This document shows positions 1-7,602 of a stretch of DNA of 64,000 nucleotides, piece by piece. The notes under the pieces were generated by a model. It searched no databases. It was not told where the DNA came from and worked only from the letters and a program-made list of their open reading frames with translations. The stretch spans positions 62,001-126,000 of the forward strand of contig DGWI01000048.1 in NCBI GenBank assembly GCA_002396085.1, given 5' to 3'. This stretch comes from Porphyromonadaceae bacterium UBA4262. Its GTDB lineage: Bacteria; Bacteroidota; Bacteroidia; Bacteroidales; Muribaculaceae. Each line of letters starts with the position of its first letter. The first letter of the stretch is position 1. A program made the position numbers and the translations under genes.

Positions 1-1411
1 CGATAAAGAATCTAATAGTATCGTGTACAGCATAAAGAGATTTTGGATAATCAAAGCGTTTTCCAATTATCTGATTTAGTAATTTTGTTCCTTGCTGCGT
101 TGAGTCATGAGATGGTATGTTCCACTGACTTCCAGGAATAAATGTTGGAGAATAATCAGAATCATCAACTATAATGTAACCTTCAGGAGTATAACCCTTT
201 ATGGAAAATGTTCCATTAGTTATTTTTTCAATTTCTCCTCTTTTGAGATAATCAATGGCCATACTTCCCCTGCTGTTAAATCTCCCTAATCTGATGAATC
301 CATTTTTTATTAACTCCTCAAGTGATTTCGTTGACACCTGCCAATTTCCTTCATCTCCATTAGAGCGAATTGGCCATATTGCAACACAACCATCGGGTGG
401 CTCTACCTCTTCACGATTATTTCCAAAGTAACTCTCACCTATAGATACGATTCTTTTGCCGTCTTTTGAAACAAATATAGGATAAAACTGATTAGGACTA
501 TCGGAGCGCAAGTAATGAGAGCCACTCCTTAATAGAGTATTCCAACGTAATCCATTCTTGCGCTTAATGCTCTTTATTTCACCTATCCATTTCTCATCAA
601 GTTGAAGAGGGGTAGGTGAATTACTACCTATGCTCACGATATAGATAAATTCATTGGTTCTCGAGAATTGATTGTTACGACTAACACCCGCAGGATTAAT
701 GACACTACTAATCATCTGAATCCTTGCTTCAGGGAATCTCTGTTCCAAAAGACAACCAAGATGAAGATATTCTTTTTCATCAATCGTAATAATGAGCACA
801 GAGTCTTTTGGGTTCAGGAGTTTCTTGGCTAATGTCAAACGATGCTCCATAAATGACAGCCACTTGCTATGCCTATATGAATCTGTGCCATCAACGTAGT
901 CATTATTGTATTTCCAATCCTTTGCACCCGTGTTATAGGGTGGGTCAATGTAGATGCAGTCAACCTTGCCACCGTATAAATAGACGAGCAATTGAAGTGC
1001 GTGGTAGTTGTCTGACTCGATAAGAATGTGCCACAAATCGCTGTCAGGCGCATTGCAGATACGGTCTAACGGTTTAACATAAGGAAATATCGGCTGTCCG
1101 AACTGAGATACAGTAACCATGTCCTCTTTGTCGAAATACATTTCTTTTTTTGTCTTATCAATACGAATGCACCGCAACGTGTTTCCCTCAACCTTTGAAA
1201 CAAAATACACCTCGTTGATGTCACCATCTCGTCTAACAACTGTAGAGCCTTGCTTGATGGGCACATCATACAATGGTGTTGCCTCTGGCAGATGTTCTTC
1301 GTACACGAGACCGAATTTCTTCTGCTTTTTGAGCTTGCGGACTTCTTCCTTAATCCGATTTTGAAGTTCCTCGTCACCTATCTTATTGATTAGGTCGTCA
1401 ATCTTTGACAT
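1..1411 (-). CDS. Mod-type (type III-like) site-specific DNA methyltransferase, partial
   Basis: Reading the minus strand from an ATG at 1411, the frame stays open for 470 codons to the left edge, so the 3' end is missing. The protein carries the amino-methyltransferase catalytic motif DPPYNTG at residues 156-162, preceded by VDCIYI. It is followed by an SKWLSFMEHRLTLAKKLL segment and by IITIDEKEY, the arrangement of beta-class N6-adenine or N4-cytosine methylases such as type III Mod subunits. The N-terminal ~110 residues (KKQKKFGLVYEEHLPE and following) look like the leader domain of helicase-linked Mod proteins. The likely role is sequence-specific DNA methylation with a restriction or helicase partner outside the window. 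The gene is markedly A+T-richer than the rest of the window, suggesting acquisition. No TAnnTTTG box was found upstream. Methyltransferase identity is firm; the type III assignment is less so. Confidence 0.85.
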   Translation of the reverse strand, partial: MSKIDDLINKIGDEELQNRIKEEVRKLKKQKKFGLVYEEHLPEATPLYDVPIKQGSTVVRRDGDINEVYFVSKVEGNTLRCIRIDKTKKEMYFDKEDMVTVSQFGQPIFPYVKPLDRICNAPDSDLWHILIESDNYHALQLLVYLYGGKVDCIYIDPPYNTGAKDWKYNNDYVDGTDSYRHSKWLSFMEHRLTLAKKLLNPKDSVLIITIDEKEYLHLGCLLEQRFPEARIQMISSVINPAGVSRNNQFSRTNEFIYIVSIGSNSPTPLQLDEKWIGEIKSIKRKNGLRWNTLLRSGSHYLRSDSPNQFYPIFVSKDGKRIVSIGESYFGNNREEVEPPDGCVAIWPIRSNGDEGNWQVSTKSLEELIKNGFIRLGRFNSRGSMAIDYLKRGEIEKITNGTFSIKGYTPEGYIIVDDSDYSPTFIPGSQWNIPSHDSTQQGTKLLNQIIGKRFDYPKSLYAVHDTIRFFI

Positions 1412-1552
1412 ATTACTGATATAATATAAACTAGTCTATTTCTGGGCAACAGGACTTAATAAGGTACCTATAGAATAATATAGAAGTGATAAGTGTATGC
1501 TATATTAACGATATAAGAGAAATAAGATATGCTCTGGCCAACAAACACTTGA

Positions 1553-2065
1553 TTAGAGTTCATCTTCTTCTTGAGATTTCTTTAACTTCAATAAAGGCAT
1601 ATAAGCATAGGTCAGTGAAAGCTGCACTTTGCTTGATATAGAAGAATAATCACATTGTAACATTATGTGAGTATCGCTATCTTCGTAGTGCTTCACTGTT
1701 GTTGCATCTGATATTAGATAATCAATATATTTTTTATTTAAAGACTGATTGATTTGAATGAACTTATCAATCAATGCTTCGGTTGTACTATCTCCATCAA
1801 TGAATGTAATATTGTATAGCCTGTTGTTGTAGAATGACACAGAAAGTGTAGTCCAAATATAACCAGCAAATGGTATATGGTCGTTAACGACATACGTATC
1901 GAAGTTAGGGTCTCCCCATACGTCGAAATTCTGCTTTACAAGTTCGTTGTAGACTTGCTCTTTGGTTGATTCACCAAGAGTGAACCCTAGGAAATTCCTT
2001 TGTATTTGAGCCGAAGAAGACAAAACACAAAGCAGGAGCAAGCAGATAGATATAGTTCTTTTCAT
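1553..2065 (-). CDS. Small secreted protein of unknown function
   Basis: The 170-residue product begins with a clear signal peptide (MKRT followed by a Leu-rich core and a SSSAQ cleavage region). The remainder is a soluble domain with no family I recognise and ends in an acidic EEDEL tail. I start it at 2065 rather than the upstream in-frame ATG at 2089. A TATCTTTG promoter box lies at 2087-2094, so the upstream start would fall inside the promoter. Base composition is A+T-rich like the neighbouring methyltransferase gene. It is probably exported to the periplasm or surface; no function can be assigned. Confidence 0.75.
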   Translation of the reverse strand: MKRTISICLLLLCVLSSSAQIQRNFLGFTLGESTKEQVYNELVKQNFDVWGDPNFDTYVVNDHIPFAGYIWTTLSVSFYNNRLYNITFIDGDSTTEALIDKFIQINQSLNKKYIDYLISDATTVKHYEDSDTHIMLQCDYSSISSKVQLSLTYAYMPLLKLKKSQEEDEL

Positions 2066-2086
2066 AGTGATTATGAGTTTAAATTG

Positions 2087-2094
2087 CAAAGATA
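2087..2094 (-). promoter_or_regulatory. -7 box TATCTTTG for the secreted-protein gene
   Basis: The reverse complement reads TATCTTTG, a match to the Bacteroidetes sigma-ABfr -7 consensus TAnnTTTG. It lies about 22 nt upstream of the ATG at 2065 and decides between the two candidate starts. Confidence 0.6.
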
Positions 2095-2419
2095 CTAAAA
2101 AGCTTGAATTATCTCAGTTTTTCTTCCTGTGTTTTCAGGAAAAGAACAAAGAATGGCATGAAACATCAAATGAGGCAATTCGTGGTTTGTTGTAATTATC
2201 TGATTTGCAGTGTGTTAAATTGTGCATGTGTTAAACTCTGCCGTGTGCATGGGCGGGTATTCCTGCTTGTTGTGTTCGTTCAGTACTGGTTCCATTGAGG
2301 CAATTGAGGCAATTGAAAATTGAGAATTGAAAATTGAAAACTAAGAATTATATGGTGCAATGTTACGCCGAGTCGTGCAGGGCAGTCTTAATTATAAATT
2401 ATAAATTCATAATTAATTA
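2095..2419. repeat. Gene-free stretch with 7-nt-period tracts
   Basis: No gene is supported here. The right part contains two low-complexity tracts with a 7-nt period: ATTGAGA/ATTGAAA units at about 2309-2345, and AATTATA-type units at about 2388-2417 abutting the GH16 stop codon. A weak hairpin (CTTCCTG...CAGGAAA) sits near 2122-2142. A 64-codon open frame at 2104-2298 has no coding character. Confidence 0.55.
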
Positions 2420-3466
2420 TTATTTGCCGAGCATACGGTTGATGATGGCGTTTACATCGGTGACATCGACCGCATAGTCGCCATTGATGTCGGCGGCATT
2501 GTGCTGAGCCTTGCCCAACATGGTGTTGATGACCGCATTAACATCAGCGACATCGACCTTACCATCAGCAGTGACATCACACGGGGCAAACCCCTCGGGG
2601 ACGGTGAAGTCGTGCTGGTCAACGGCCTGATATACTCGCACATAATCAACCATCAGTGCGCGCTCCTCGCTGGCGAGGGCCGTGATTCCGTCAGTATTGT
2701 AGATGCCCGTGAAGTGGCCCCCCACCGCCAGATTGAACAGAATGAATGCCTGCTTGTGAAAGTAGCGCCCTGGCGAGTTGTCTTGCGATGTGTCATTAAT
2801 GTTCATCACATAGTAAGGCTCGACATCAGGGTACTGGTCCAAGTCAAGATACATCGCCACCTTCTGCTCATCCCAGATGAGAGTGAACAAGTGGAACTTG
2901 CCGTCTTGCAGACTGTAGTCGCAAGTGGTGGAACGGGCATAGTTGGGATGGTTGCCGTTGGTATAGGGTCCCCAGTGGCATGCACCGTTGAAGAAACGGT
3001 CTTGAGTGCCATGCGAGATGCCGTAACTGTTGCCCATCTCCATGATGTCGATCTCTCCACAATTAGGCCACCCAGTTCCCGTGGCCATGTCGTTGCCCAT
3101 CATCCAGAATGCGGGCCATAGACCATTGGCTGTCAGCGGGATGCAGATGCTCGCCTCGACCTTGCCATGCTTGAATGCCGCCTTGCCCATCGAGTTGATG
3201 CGGCCTGAGGTGAAGTGCTTGCCCTGCCAGTCCTCCTTGCGGGCGGTGAGCATGAGGCAGCCATCAGCGACTGTAACATTCTCGCCGCGATAATATTGGA
3301 GTTCGGCATTGCCTCCACCATTGCCGTTGACCTCGATGTTCCACACACGCTGGTCCAGTTCTGTGCCGTTAAAGTCGTCACAAAACACCAGTTCATAGTC
3401 CTGCGCACTACCATTCAAGGCTATCAAGGCCAGTGACACGATTGTTGTCAGAATTGCTTGTTTCAT
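2420..3466 (-). CDS. Secreted GH16 beta-glucanase with C-terminal dockerin-like domain
   Basis: The 348-residue protein has a signal peptide (residues 1-21), a glycoside hydrolase family 16 domain (about 23-282) and a C-terminal pair of dockerin type I-like repeats (about 294-348). The GH16 catalytic signature ExDxxE is present as GEIDIME, giving Glu138, Asp140 and Glu143. Family members hydrolyse beta-1,3 or beta-1,3-1,4 glucans or related galactans by a retaining mechanism. The tail contains two Ca-binding-like segments (DVTADGKVDVADVN and DINGDYAVDVTDVN), each followed by an INxMLGK helix, matching the tail of the large GLUG protein at 39182-44056. The gene lies 11 bp after lgt on the same strand and is probably co-transcribed. 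Substrate is unknown; no cohesin gene was seen nearby. Confidence 0.93.
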   Translation of the reverse strand: MKQAILTTIVSLALIALNGSAQDYELVFCDDFNGTELDQRVWNIEVNGNGGGNAELQYYRGENVTVADGCLMLTARKEDWQGKHFTSGRINSMGKAAFKHGKVEASICIPLTANGLWPAFWMMGNDMATGTGWPNCGEIDIMEMGNSYGISHGTQDRFFNGACHWGPYTNGNHPNYARSTTCDYSLQDGKFHLFTLIWDEQKVAMYLDLDQYPDVEPYYVMNINDTSQDNSPGRYFHKQAFILFNLAVGGHFTGIYNTDGITALASEERALMVDYVRVYQAVDQHDFTVPEGFAPCDVTADGKVDVADVNAVINTMLGKAQHNAADINGDYAVDVTDVNAIINRMLGK

Positions 3467-3477
3467 ATTATCATCAT

Positions 3478-4350
3478 TTATTGCTTTTCGTCAGCAAAAC
3501 GGTTGGGATAGTCGATGTGAACACGGGGACGACGCAAAGCTCGCACCACGAGCCAGATGCCCAAGATGATGAACGGAATGCTCAGCATCTGACCGATGTC
3601 CATGCCCCATGCCTGACGCATGGCAATCTCACGCGCCACCTGCACATTCTTGAGATACTCAATGAAGAAACGGGGCACAAAGATGCCCAACATGAACACG
3701 CCGAAGATCAGCCCCGGACGCTCCTGGGCATTGCGCCGCCAGTAGAGCCACATGCACAGCCCGAACACCAGCAGATAGCACAGTGCCTCATAAAGCTGCG
3801 TGGGGTGGCAAGGCGGGGTAAACACGGGGTCGGCCCCAGCCATCCATTTGCCCACGTTGTCCACGAAGCGGAATCCCCACGGCATGTCGGTGGGGCCACC
3901 ATAGATCTCATGGTTCATCAGGTTGCCGATGCGGATGAGCGCCGCCACAAGGCCTGTGGGAACAACCAGACGGTCAAAAGTCCACAGCATGCCCTTGCCC
4001 TTGGCCACAAAGTGGCTGAATAGCGCCACGGCAATCATGATACCAGCCGTACCACCATGACTGGCCAAGCCGCCCTCCCATATCTTGAAAATGTCAATTG
4101 GATTCTGCTTGTAGACATCCCACTCGTAGAAGAACACATGCCCCAGCCGCGCGCCCAAGATGGTGGCGACCACCACGTAGATGAACAGGCTGCCCAGCCA
4201 ACGCTCGGGCGCACCCTCATGCTTGAAGATGCGTGACACAATCTCGTAGCCCAAATAGAATCCGATGGCGAACATCAGTCCGTACCAACGGATGGTGGGT
4301 GGCCCGTCAAACAAATTAGGACTCACTGTCCAAGTGATATAGTTCAGCAT
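3478..4350 (-). CDS. lgt: Prolipoprotein diacylglyceryl transferase Lgt
   Basis: Lgt transfers diacylglycerol from phosphatidylglycerol to the lipobox cysteine of prolipoproteins in the inner membrane, the first step of lipoprotein maturation. The 290-residue protein has the expected set of about seven membrane helices. Recognisable motifs are GARLGHVFFY (His71), GGLASHGG (93-100), the RIGNLMNHEIYG signature (140-151) and PTQLYEA. The start is the ATG at 4350. A longer frame from 4383 is ruled out because the TACCTTTG promoter box occupies 4381-4388. The GH16 gene follows 11 bp downstream, an unusual partner. Several predicted lipoproteins in this window would be its substrates. Confidence 0.96.
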   Translation of the reverse strand: MLNYITWTVSPNLFDGPPTIRWYGLMFAIGFYLGYEIVSRIFKHEGAPERWLGSLFIYVVVATILGARLGHVFFYEWDVYKQNPIDIFKIWEGGLASHGGTAGIMIAVALFSHFVAKGKGMLWTFDRLVVPTGLVAALIRIGNLMNHEIYGGPTDMPWGFRFVDNVGKWMAGADPVFTPPCHPTQLYEALCYLLVFGLCMWLYWRRNAQERPGLIFGVFMLGIFVPRFFIEYLKNVQVAREIAMRQAWGMDIGQMLSIPFIILGIWLVVRALRRPRVHIDYPNRFADEKQ

Positions 4351-4380
4351 TACTATTTCAGTTTTTTGGTTAAGTGGCGA

Positions 4381-4388
4381 CAAAGGTA
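4381..4388 (-). promoter_or_regulatory. -7 box TACCTTTG for lgt
   Basis: The reverse complement of this segment is TACCTTTG, an exact TAnnTTTG box about 30 nt upstream of the lgt ATG. It would drive lgt and probably the GH16 gene. Confidence 0.65.
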
Positions 4389-4397
4389 GTAAATATA

Positions 4398-4493
4398 ATT
4401 GAGAATTGAAAATTGAGAATTGAAAATCAAAGCGCCGACAATTGAAAATTGAGAATTGAAAATCAAAGCGCCGACAATTGAGAATTGTGTTGC
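4398..4493. repeat. ATTGARA heptamer tract
   Basis: The stretch consists of repeated 7-nt units ATTGAGA and ATTGAAA. It includes a duplicated block of about 40 bp ending in AATCAAAGCGCCGAC that occurs twice in succession. It is non-coding, lying between the divergent lgt and LOG genes. Confidence 0.75.
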
Positions 4494-4551
4494 AGTAGCA
4501 CCCTCGTCGAAATTCTTAATTCTTAATTTTTAATACTTGATTAAAAAGTAG

Positions 4552-4559
4552 TACCTTTG
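4552..4559 (+). promoter_or_regulatory. -7 box TACCTTTG abutting the LOG start codon
   Basis: TACCTTTG is followed by only four bases (CAGC) and then the GTG at 4564. Since transcription normally begins about 5-8 nt after this box, the transcript is predicted to begin at or within the start codon, giving a leaderless or nearly leaderless mRNA. Confidence 0.6.
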
Positions 4560-4563
4560 CAGC

Positions 4564-5151
4564 GTGAAAACTGAAAGAACAAATATCTGCGTATTTGGTG
4601 CATCCAGTCAGCGCATAGACCAAGCCTATACCGAGGCGGCTTACGAGTTGGGCAAACTCATGGCCCAGCGCGGATGGCAGTGTGTCAATGGGGCAGGAGC
4701 ACTAGGACTGATGCGAGCAGTGAGCGACGGTGTCCTCGACACTGGTGGCCATGTCACTGGGGTGATTCCCAAGTTTATGGTCGACAACGGCTGGTGCTAC
4801 GACCGCTTGCCCGAAGTCATCATCACGCCCGACATGCACGAACGCAAACAACAGATGGCCGACATGACCGATGCCGTGATTGCCCTGCCCGGTGGTTGCG
4901 GCACGCTCGAGGAACTGCTCGAGGCCATCACCTGGCGACAATTGGGACTCCATGTCAAGCCCATCGTGCTGCTCAACACCCGCGGGTACTATGACCCACT
5001 GGTGTCAATGCTGCAACACAGCCTTGACGAGCACTTCATGAAGCCATCGCACCAGTCACTATGGACTGTTGCCGACACGCCCGAAGCAGCCATTGCCGCC
5101 CTTGATCAAGAGTTGTCGCAATGCCCCTCACCCATCGAGAGCAAATACTGA
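4564..5151 (+). CDS. LOG family protein (putative nucleoside-monophosphate phosphoribohydrolase)
   Basis: The 195-residue protein is a Rossmann-type member of the LOG family, often mislabelled lysine decarboxylase. Members cleave the N-glycosidic bond of cytokinin or purine riboside 5'-monophosphates to release the base. The diagnostic motif PGGCGTLEE is at residues 109-117 and the upstream HERKQQM segment at 92-98 supplies the conserved Arg and Lys. The nucleotide-binding start ICVFGASS is at residues 8-15. The only plausible start is the GTG at 4564, because no other start codon precedes the Rossmann strand. This places the start almost on the promoter box. It appears monocistronic. The real substrate is unknown. 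Confidence 0.9.
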   Translation: MKTERTNICVFGASSQRIDQAYTEAAYELGKLMAQRGWQCVNGAGALGLMRAVSDGVLDTGGHVTGVIPKFMVDNGWCYDRLPEVIITPDMHERKQQMADMTDAVIALPGGCGTLEELLEAITWRQLGLHVKPIVLLNTRGYYDPLVSMLQHSLDEHFMKPSHQSLWTVADTPEAAIAALDQELSQCPSPIESKY

Positions 5152-5221
5152 ATCAATGCGCAATTAAGTCGATAACTCTCATTTCTTAATTATTAATTAT
5201 TAAATCTCATCGCCTGACTGC

Positions 5222-6097
5222 TTGAAGCCGACCGCTCAACATACCGCACCCCAGGACACCACAGCACATGACACGGCTGCGGTCGACACTTCGCACCTCT
5301 ATCATGCACCGCTCTACACCGACAGTTTCCCGACACTGACGGCGGTTGACAGCGTGGCGACCCCGCTGAACCAAGGTGCGCTCATTCAGCCCATTGAGGG
5401 TGATGCCGCCACTGCACGCGGCCACTCGCTCATTCACGACACCGGGGCGATGGGCTTGCTGCTGGCAGCATTGTTCTTCCTGGTGGTGAGTTACCGCATG
5501 GGCTACAAGTACCTTGAAAATCTGGCCCACAACATGTTCTCGGTCAGGCGACGTGAGAGTTTGTTTGAGGACTACACTGTCAAGGAGACCCAGATTCTGT
5601 CGGCCCTCATCGGCTTGACCTGCACACTGGAGGGCCTGTTGGGCTTCCAGGCCATCGAGTTTTTCAATCCCGGCCTGCAAGCCAGCCTTCACCAGTCAAT
5701 GTCGCTGCATGTGGTCATATTCGTGGCTATAGCAGTGGCGTTTTATCTGATTCAGATGATGTTCTACCACTTGTTGGGATACATCTTCTCGGATCGCGAC
5801 TCTACCCGCGTATGGCTCGATGGCTTCAAGGCATCGCAAGCGCTGTTGGGGCTCTTATTGCTTCCGGTAGTGTGCGTGTCATTGGCTCACCCCGAATTTG
5901 TTAAAATGACGTTAATTTTGGCAGCAATCCTTTACTTTTGCGCCCGATTTATCTTTATTTGCAAAGGATTTAGGATTTTTTATAGCAATTTGCTATCTCT
6001 AGTGTATTTTATTTTGTACCTTTGCAGCGTCGAAATTGTGCCCCTTATGGTAATCAGTGGGGTGACAGTCAGTATATGTAACTATTTACAGTCTTAA
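5222..6097 (+). CDS. DUF4271 multi-pass membrane protein
   Basis: The 291-residue product has a soluble N-terminal ~75 residues followed by several membrane helices (about 78-95, 125-145, 160-195 and three or four more towards the C-terminus). It matches the Bacteroidetes family DUF4271, usually encoded directly before a uroporphyrinogen-III synthase homologue, as here. The function is unknown. I take the TTG at 5222 as the start because no ATG or GTG occurs nearby in frame; this is uncertain. The last ~150 bp of the gene are A+T-rich and contain a good promoter box for the next gene. Confidence 0.8.
   Translation: MKPTAQHTAPQDTTAHDTAAVDTSHLYHAPLYTDSFPTLTAVDSVATPLNQGALIQPIEGDAATARGHSLIHDTGAMGLLLAALFFLVVSYRMGYKYLENLAHNMFSVRRRESLFEDYTVKETQILSALIGLTCTLEGLLGFQAIEFFNPGLQASLHQSMSLHVVIFVAIAVAFYLIQMMFYHLLGYIFSDRDSTRVWLDGFKASQALLGLLLLPVVCVSLAHPEFVKMTLILAAILYFCARFIFICKGFRIFYSNLLSLVYFILYLCSVEIVPLMVISGVTVSICNYLQS
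6017..6024 (+). promoter_or_regulatory. Internal -7 box TACCTTTG ahead of hemD
   Basis: An exact TACCTTTG followed by CAG lies inside the 3' end of the DUF4271 gene, about 90 nt before the hemD ATG, in a locally A+T-rich segment. It could give hemD and the genes after it their own transcript. Confidence 0.5.
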
Positions 6098-6115
6098 TAA
6101 AACCGCTTGTACGAC

Positions 6116-6868
6116 ATGAAGAAAATTCTGGTTTCCCAGCCCAAACCTGAGAACGGGAAGTCGCCGTACTACGACCTTCAAGACAAATATGATGTTGAAG
6201 TCGTGCTTCGGCCTTTCATCAAGGTAGAAGGGCTCTCAGCCAAGGAATTTCGCCAGCACAAGGTGGCCATCCCGGATTACAGTGCCATCATCTTCACGGC
6301 AAGGACTGCCGTAGACCATTTTTTCCGCCTCTGTCAGGAGACGCGCTATAACGTGCCTGACACACTGAAGTACTTCTGTGTGAGCGAAACCATCGCCTAC
6401 TATCTGCAGAAGTATATCATCTATCGCAAACGCAAGATTTTCTTCAGCGAGACGGGCCGTGCCGAGGACTTGGTGCCCATCCTCGAGAAGCACAACAAAG
6501 AAACCTACCTGATGCCCATCAGCGAGTCGGTCGAGGACACCAAAGCCCCGGTGCTCGATGCACACAACATCAAGTACACCAAGGTGCCCATGTATCGCAC
6601 GGTGAGCAATGACTTCGGCCCAAAAGAGCCATTCGACTATGACATGCTGGTGTTCTTCAGCCCCCTGGGTGTGAAGGCTTTGCAGAGCAATTTTCCCAAG
6701 TTCAAGCAGGGAGACATTGTTATCGGCGCAATGGGCAAGAGTACCATCGAGGCGGTCAAGGAGGCTGGTTTGCGGCTTGACCTGACCACAAGTCCCGAGG
6801 AGCCGTCAATGTCGATTGTCATTGACAACTACCTCAAGAAGCAGTCACGCAGCAAAAAGAAAAAGTAA
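6116..6868 (+). CDS. hemD: Uroporphyrinogen-III synthase family protein (HemD-like)
   Basis: The 250-residue protein matches the Bacteroidetes HemD-like family, which cyclises hydroxymethylbilane to uroporphyrinogen III in tetrapyrrole synthesis. It begins KKILVSQPKPE and has the two-lobed layout typical of the family. Segments SAIIFTARTAVDHFF (about 60-74) and YDMLVFFSPLGVKAL (about 176-190) correspond to the conserved 'TS..AV' loops. The C-terminal IGAMGKSTIEAVKEAGL matches the 'G..T..a....G' motif. The ATG at 6116 is preferred over a TTG three codons upstream. The tail is very basic (Lys/Arg/Ser-rich). Whether the organism makes heme cannot be judged from this window. Confidence 0.85.
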   Translation: MKKILVSQPKPENGKSPYYDLQDKYDVEVVLRPFIKVEGLSAKEFRQHKVAIPDYSAIIFTARTAVDHFFRLCQETRYNVPDTLKYFCVSETIAYYLQKYIIYRKRKIFFSETGRAEDLVPILEKHNKETYLMPISESVEDTKAPVLDAHNIKYTKVPMYRTVSNDFGPKEPFDYDMLVFFSPLGVKALQSNFPKFKQGDIVIGAMGKSTIEAVKEAGLRLDLTTSPEEPSMSIVIDNYLKKQSRSKKKK

Positions 6869-6892
6869 CAAATAGGTAACAACTCATGAACA

Positions 6893-6945
6893 TTGAGAGT
6901 TGAGATGGAGGCTGTAGCGCGATTCTCAATTCTCAATTTTTTCGA
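6893..6945. repeat. ATTGARA-type tract before rnpA
   Basis: The stretch has short 7-nt units (ATTGAGA, GTTGAGA, ATTCTCA) in both orientations around a GCTGTAGCGC centre, so the left and right arms can pair. It lies between hemD and rnpA. Confidence 0.5.
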
Positions 6946-6955
6946 TTGACACAAG

Positions 6956-7363
6956 GTGCAAGGACTCAGATTATACAAGACCGAGAAGTTGTGTAGCCAC
7001 ACGGCGGTGACGCAACTGTTTGAGCGCGGCAAGTCGGCCATCGCCTTCCCGCTGCGCATGGTCTATCGTCTGCACGAGCCCGGCCAAGCCCCAGCGCAGT
7101 TCCTGATCACTATCCCCAAGAAGAAGATTCGCCACGCTGTGGGGCGCGTGTTGCTGCGCCGCCGCACACGCGAGGCCTACCGCCTGTGGCGACGCTCGCT
7201 CCTCCACCCTGCCCTGCAATCGTCGGGCACAGGTGTCGATATTGCCTTTATCTACCTCGACAACAAGCCCACCGACTATGCCACCATCGAGTCGCGCATG
7301 AAGCAACTGCTCACCCGCTTGGCCCAGGTTGCCGAGTCGCAGCAAAGCACACCGTCATCATGA
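6956..7363 (+). CDS. rnpA: Ribonuclease P protein component RnpA
   Basis: RnpA binds the RNase P RNA and assists 5' maturation of tRNA precursors. The 135-residue product is small and very basic. It has the family start (LYKTEKLCSH...FERGKS) and a conserved basic helix KKKIRHAVGRVLLRRRTRE, corresponding to the RNR motif, at about residues 60-79. The C-terminal IAFIYLDNKPTDYATIESRM segment is typical of the longer Bacteroidetes proteins. Translation is taken to start at the GTG at 6956. The stop overlaps the next ATG (ATGA), indicating coupling with yidD. Confidence 0.93.
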   Translation: MQGLRLYKTEKLCSHTAVTQLFERGKSAIAFPLRMVYRLHEPGQAPAQFLITIPKKKIRHAVGRVLLRRRTREAYRLWRRSLLHPALQSSGTGVDIAFIYLDNKPTDYATIESRMKQLLTRLAQVAESQQSTPSS

Positions 7364-7602
7364 AGCGATTGTGGCACATCATCTGCCTGCCCCTGGAGTG
7401 GCTGCTCATTCTGCCCATCAGGTTCTACCAGCGGTTTATCTCACCGCTCACGCCACCCGTGTGCCGTTTCACCCCATCGTGCAGCCACTATGCCGTCGAG
7501 GCCATCCGCAAGCATGGCCCGTTCAAGGGCACTTGGCTAGCCATCAAGCGCATCATGCGCTGCAACCCTTGGGGGGGCAGCGGCTACGACCCCGTGCCAT
7601 GA
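7360..7602 (+). CDS. yidD: Membrane protein insertion efficiency factor YidD
   Basis: The 80-residue product contains the hallmark YidD sequence RFYQRFISPLTPPVCRF, then TPSCSHYAVEAIRKHG and ending in RCNPWGGSGYDPVP. YidD is a membrane-associated helper of YidC-dependent insertion, commonly encoded next to rnpA, as here. The ATG at 7360 overlaps the rnpA stop and its own TGA overlaps the ATG of tatD, so rnpA-yidD-tatD are translationally coupled. Longer upstream in-frame starts lie inside rnpA and are unlikely. Confidence 0.95.
   Translation: MKRLWHIICLPLEWLLILPIRFYQRFISPLTPPVCRFTPSCSHYAVEAIRKHGPFKGTWLAIKRIMRCNPWGGSGYDPVP

Noticed and set aside
2104..2298. 64-codon open frame on the plus strand
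   Set aside because: It has no start context, promoter or recognisable motif, a composition unlike genes nearby, and overlaps low-complexity DNA.
3433..4023. 196-codon plus-strand frame opposite lgt
   Set aside because: It is a His-rich antisense shadow of lgt, which is a clearly recognised gene.
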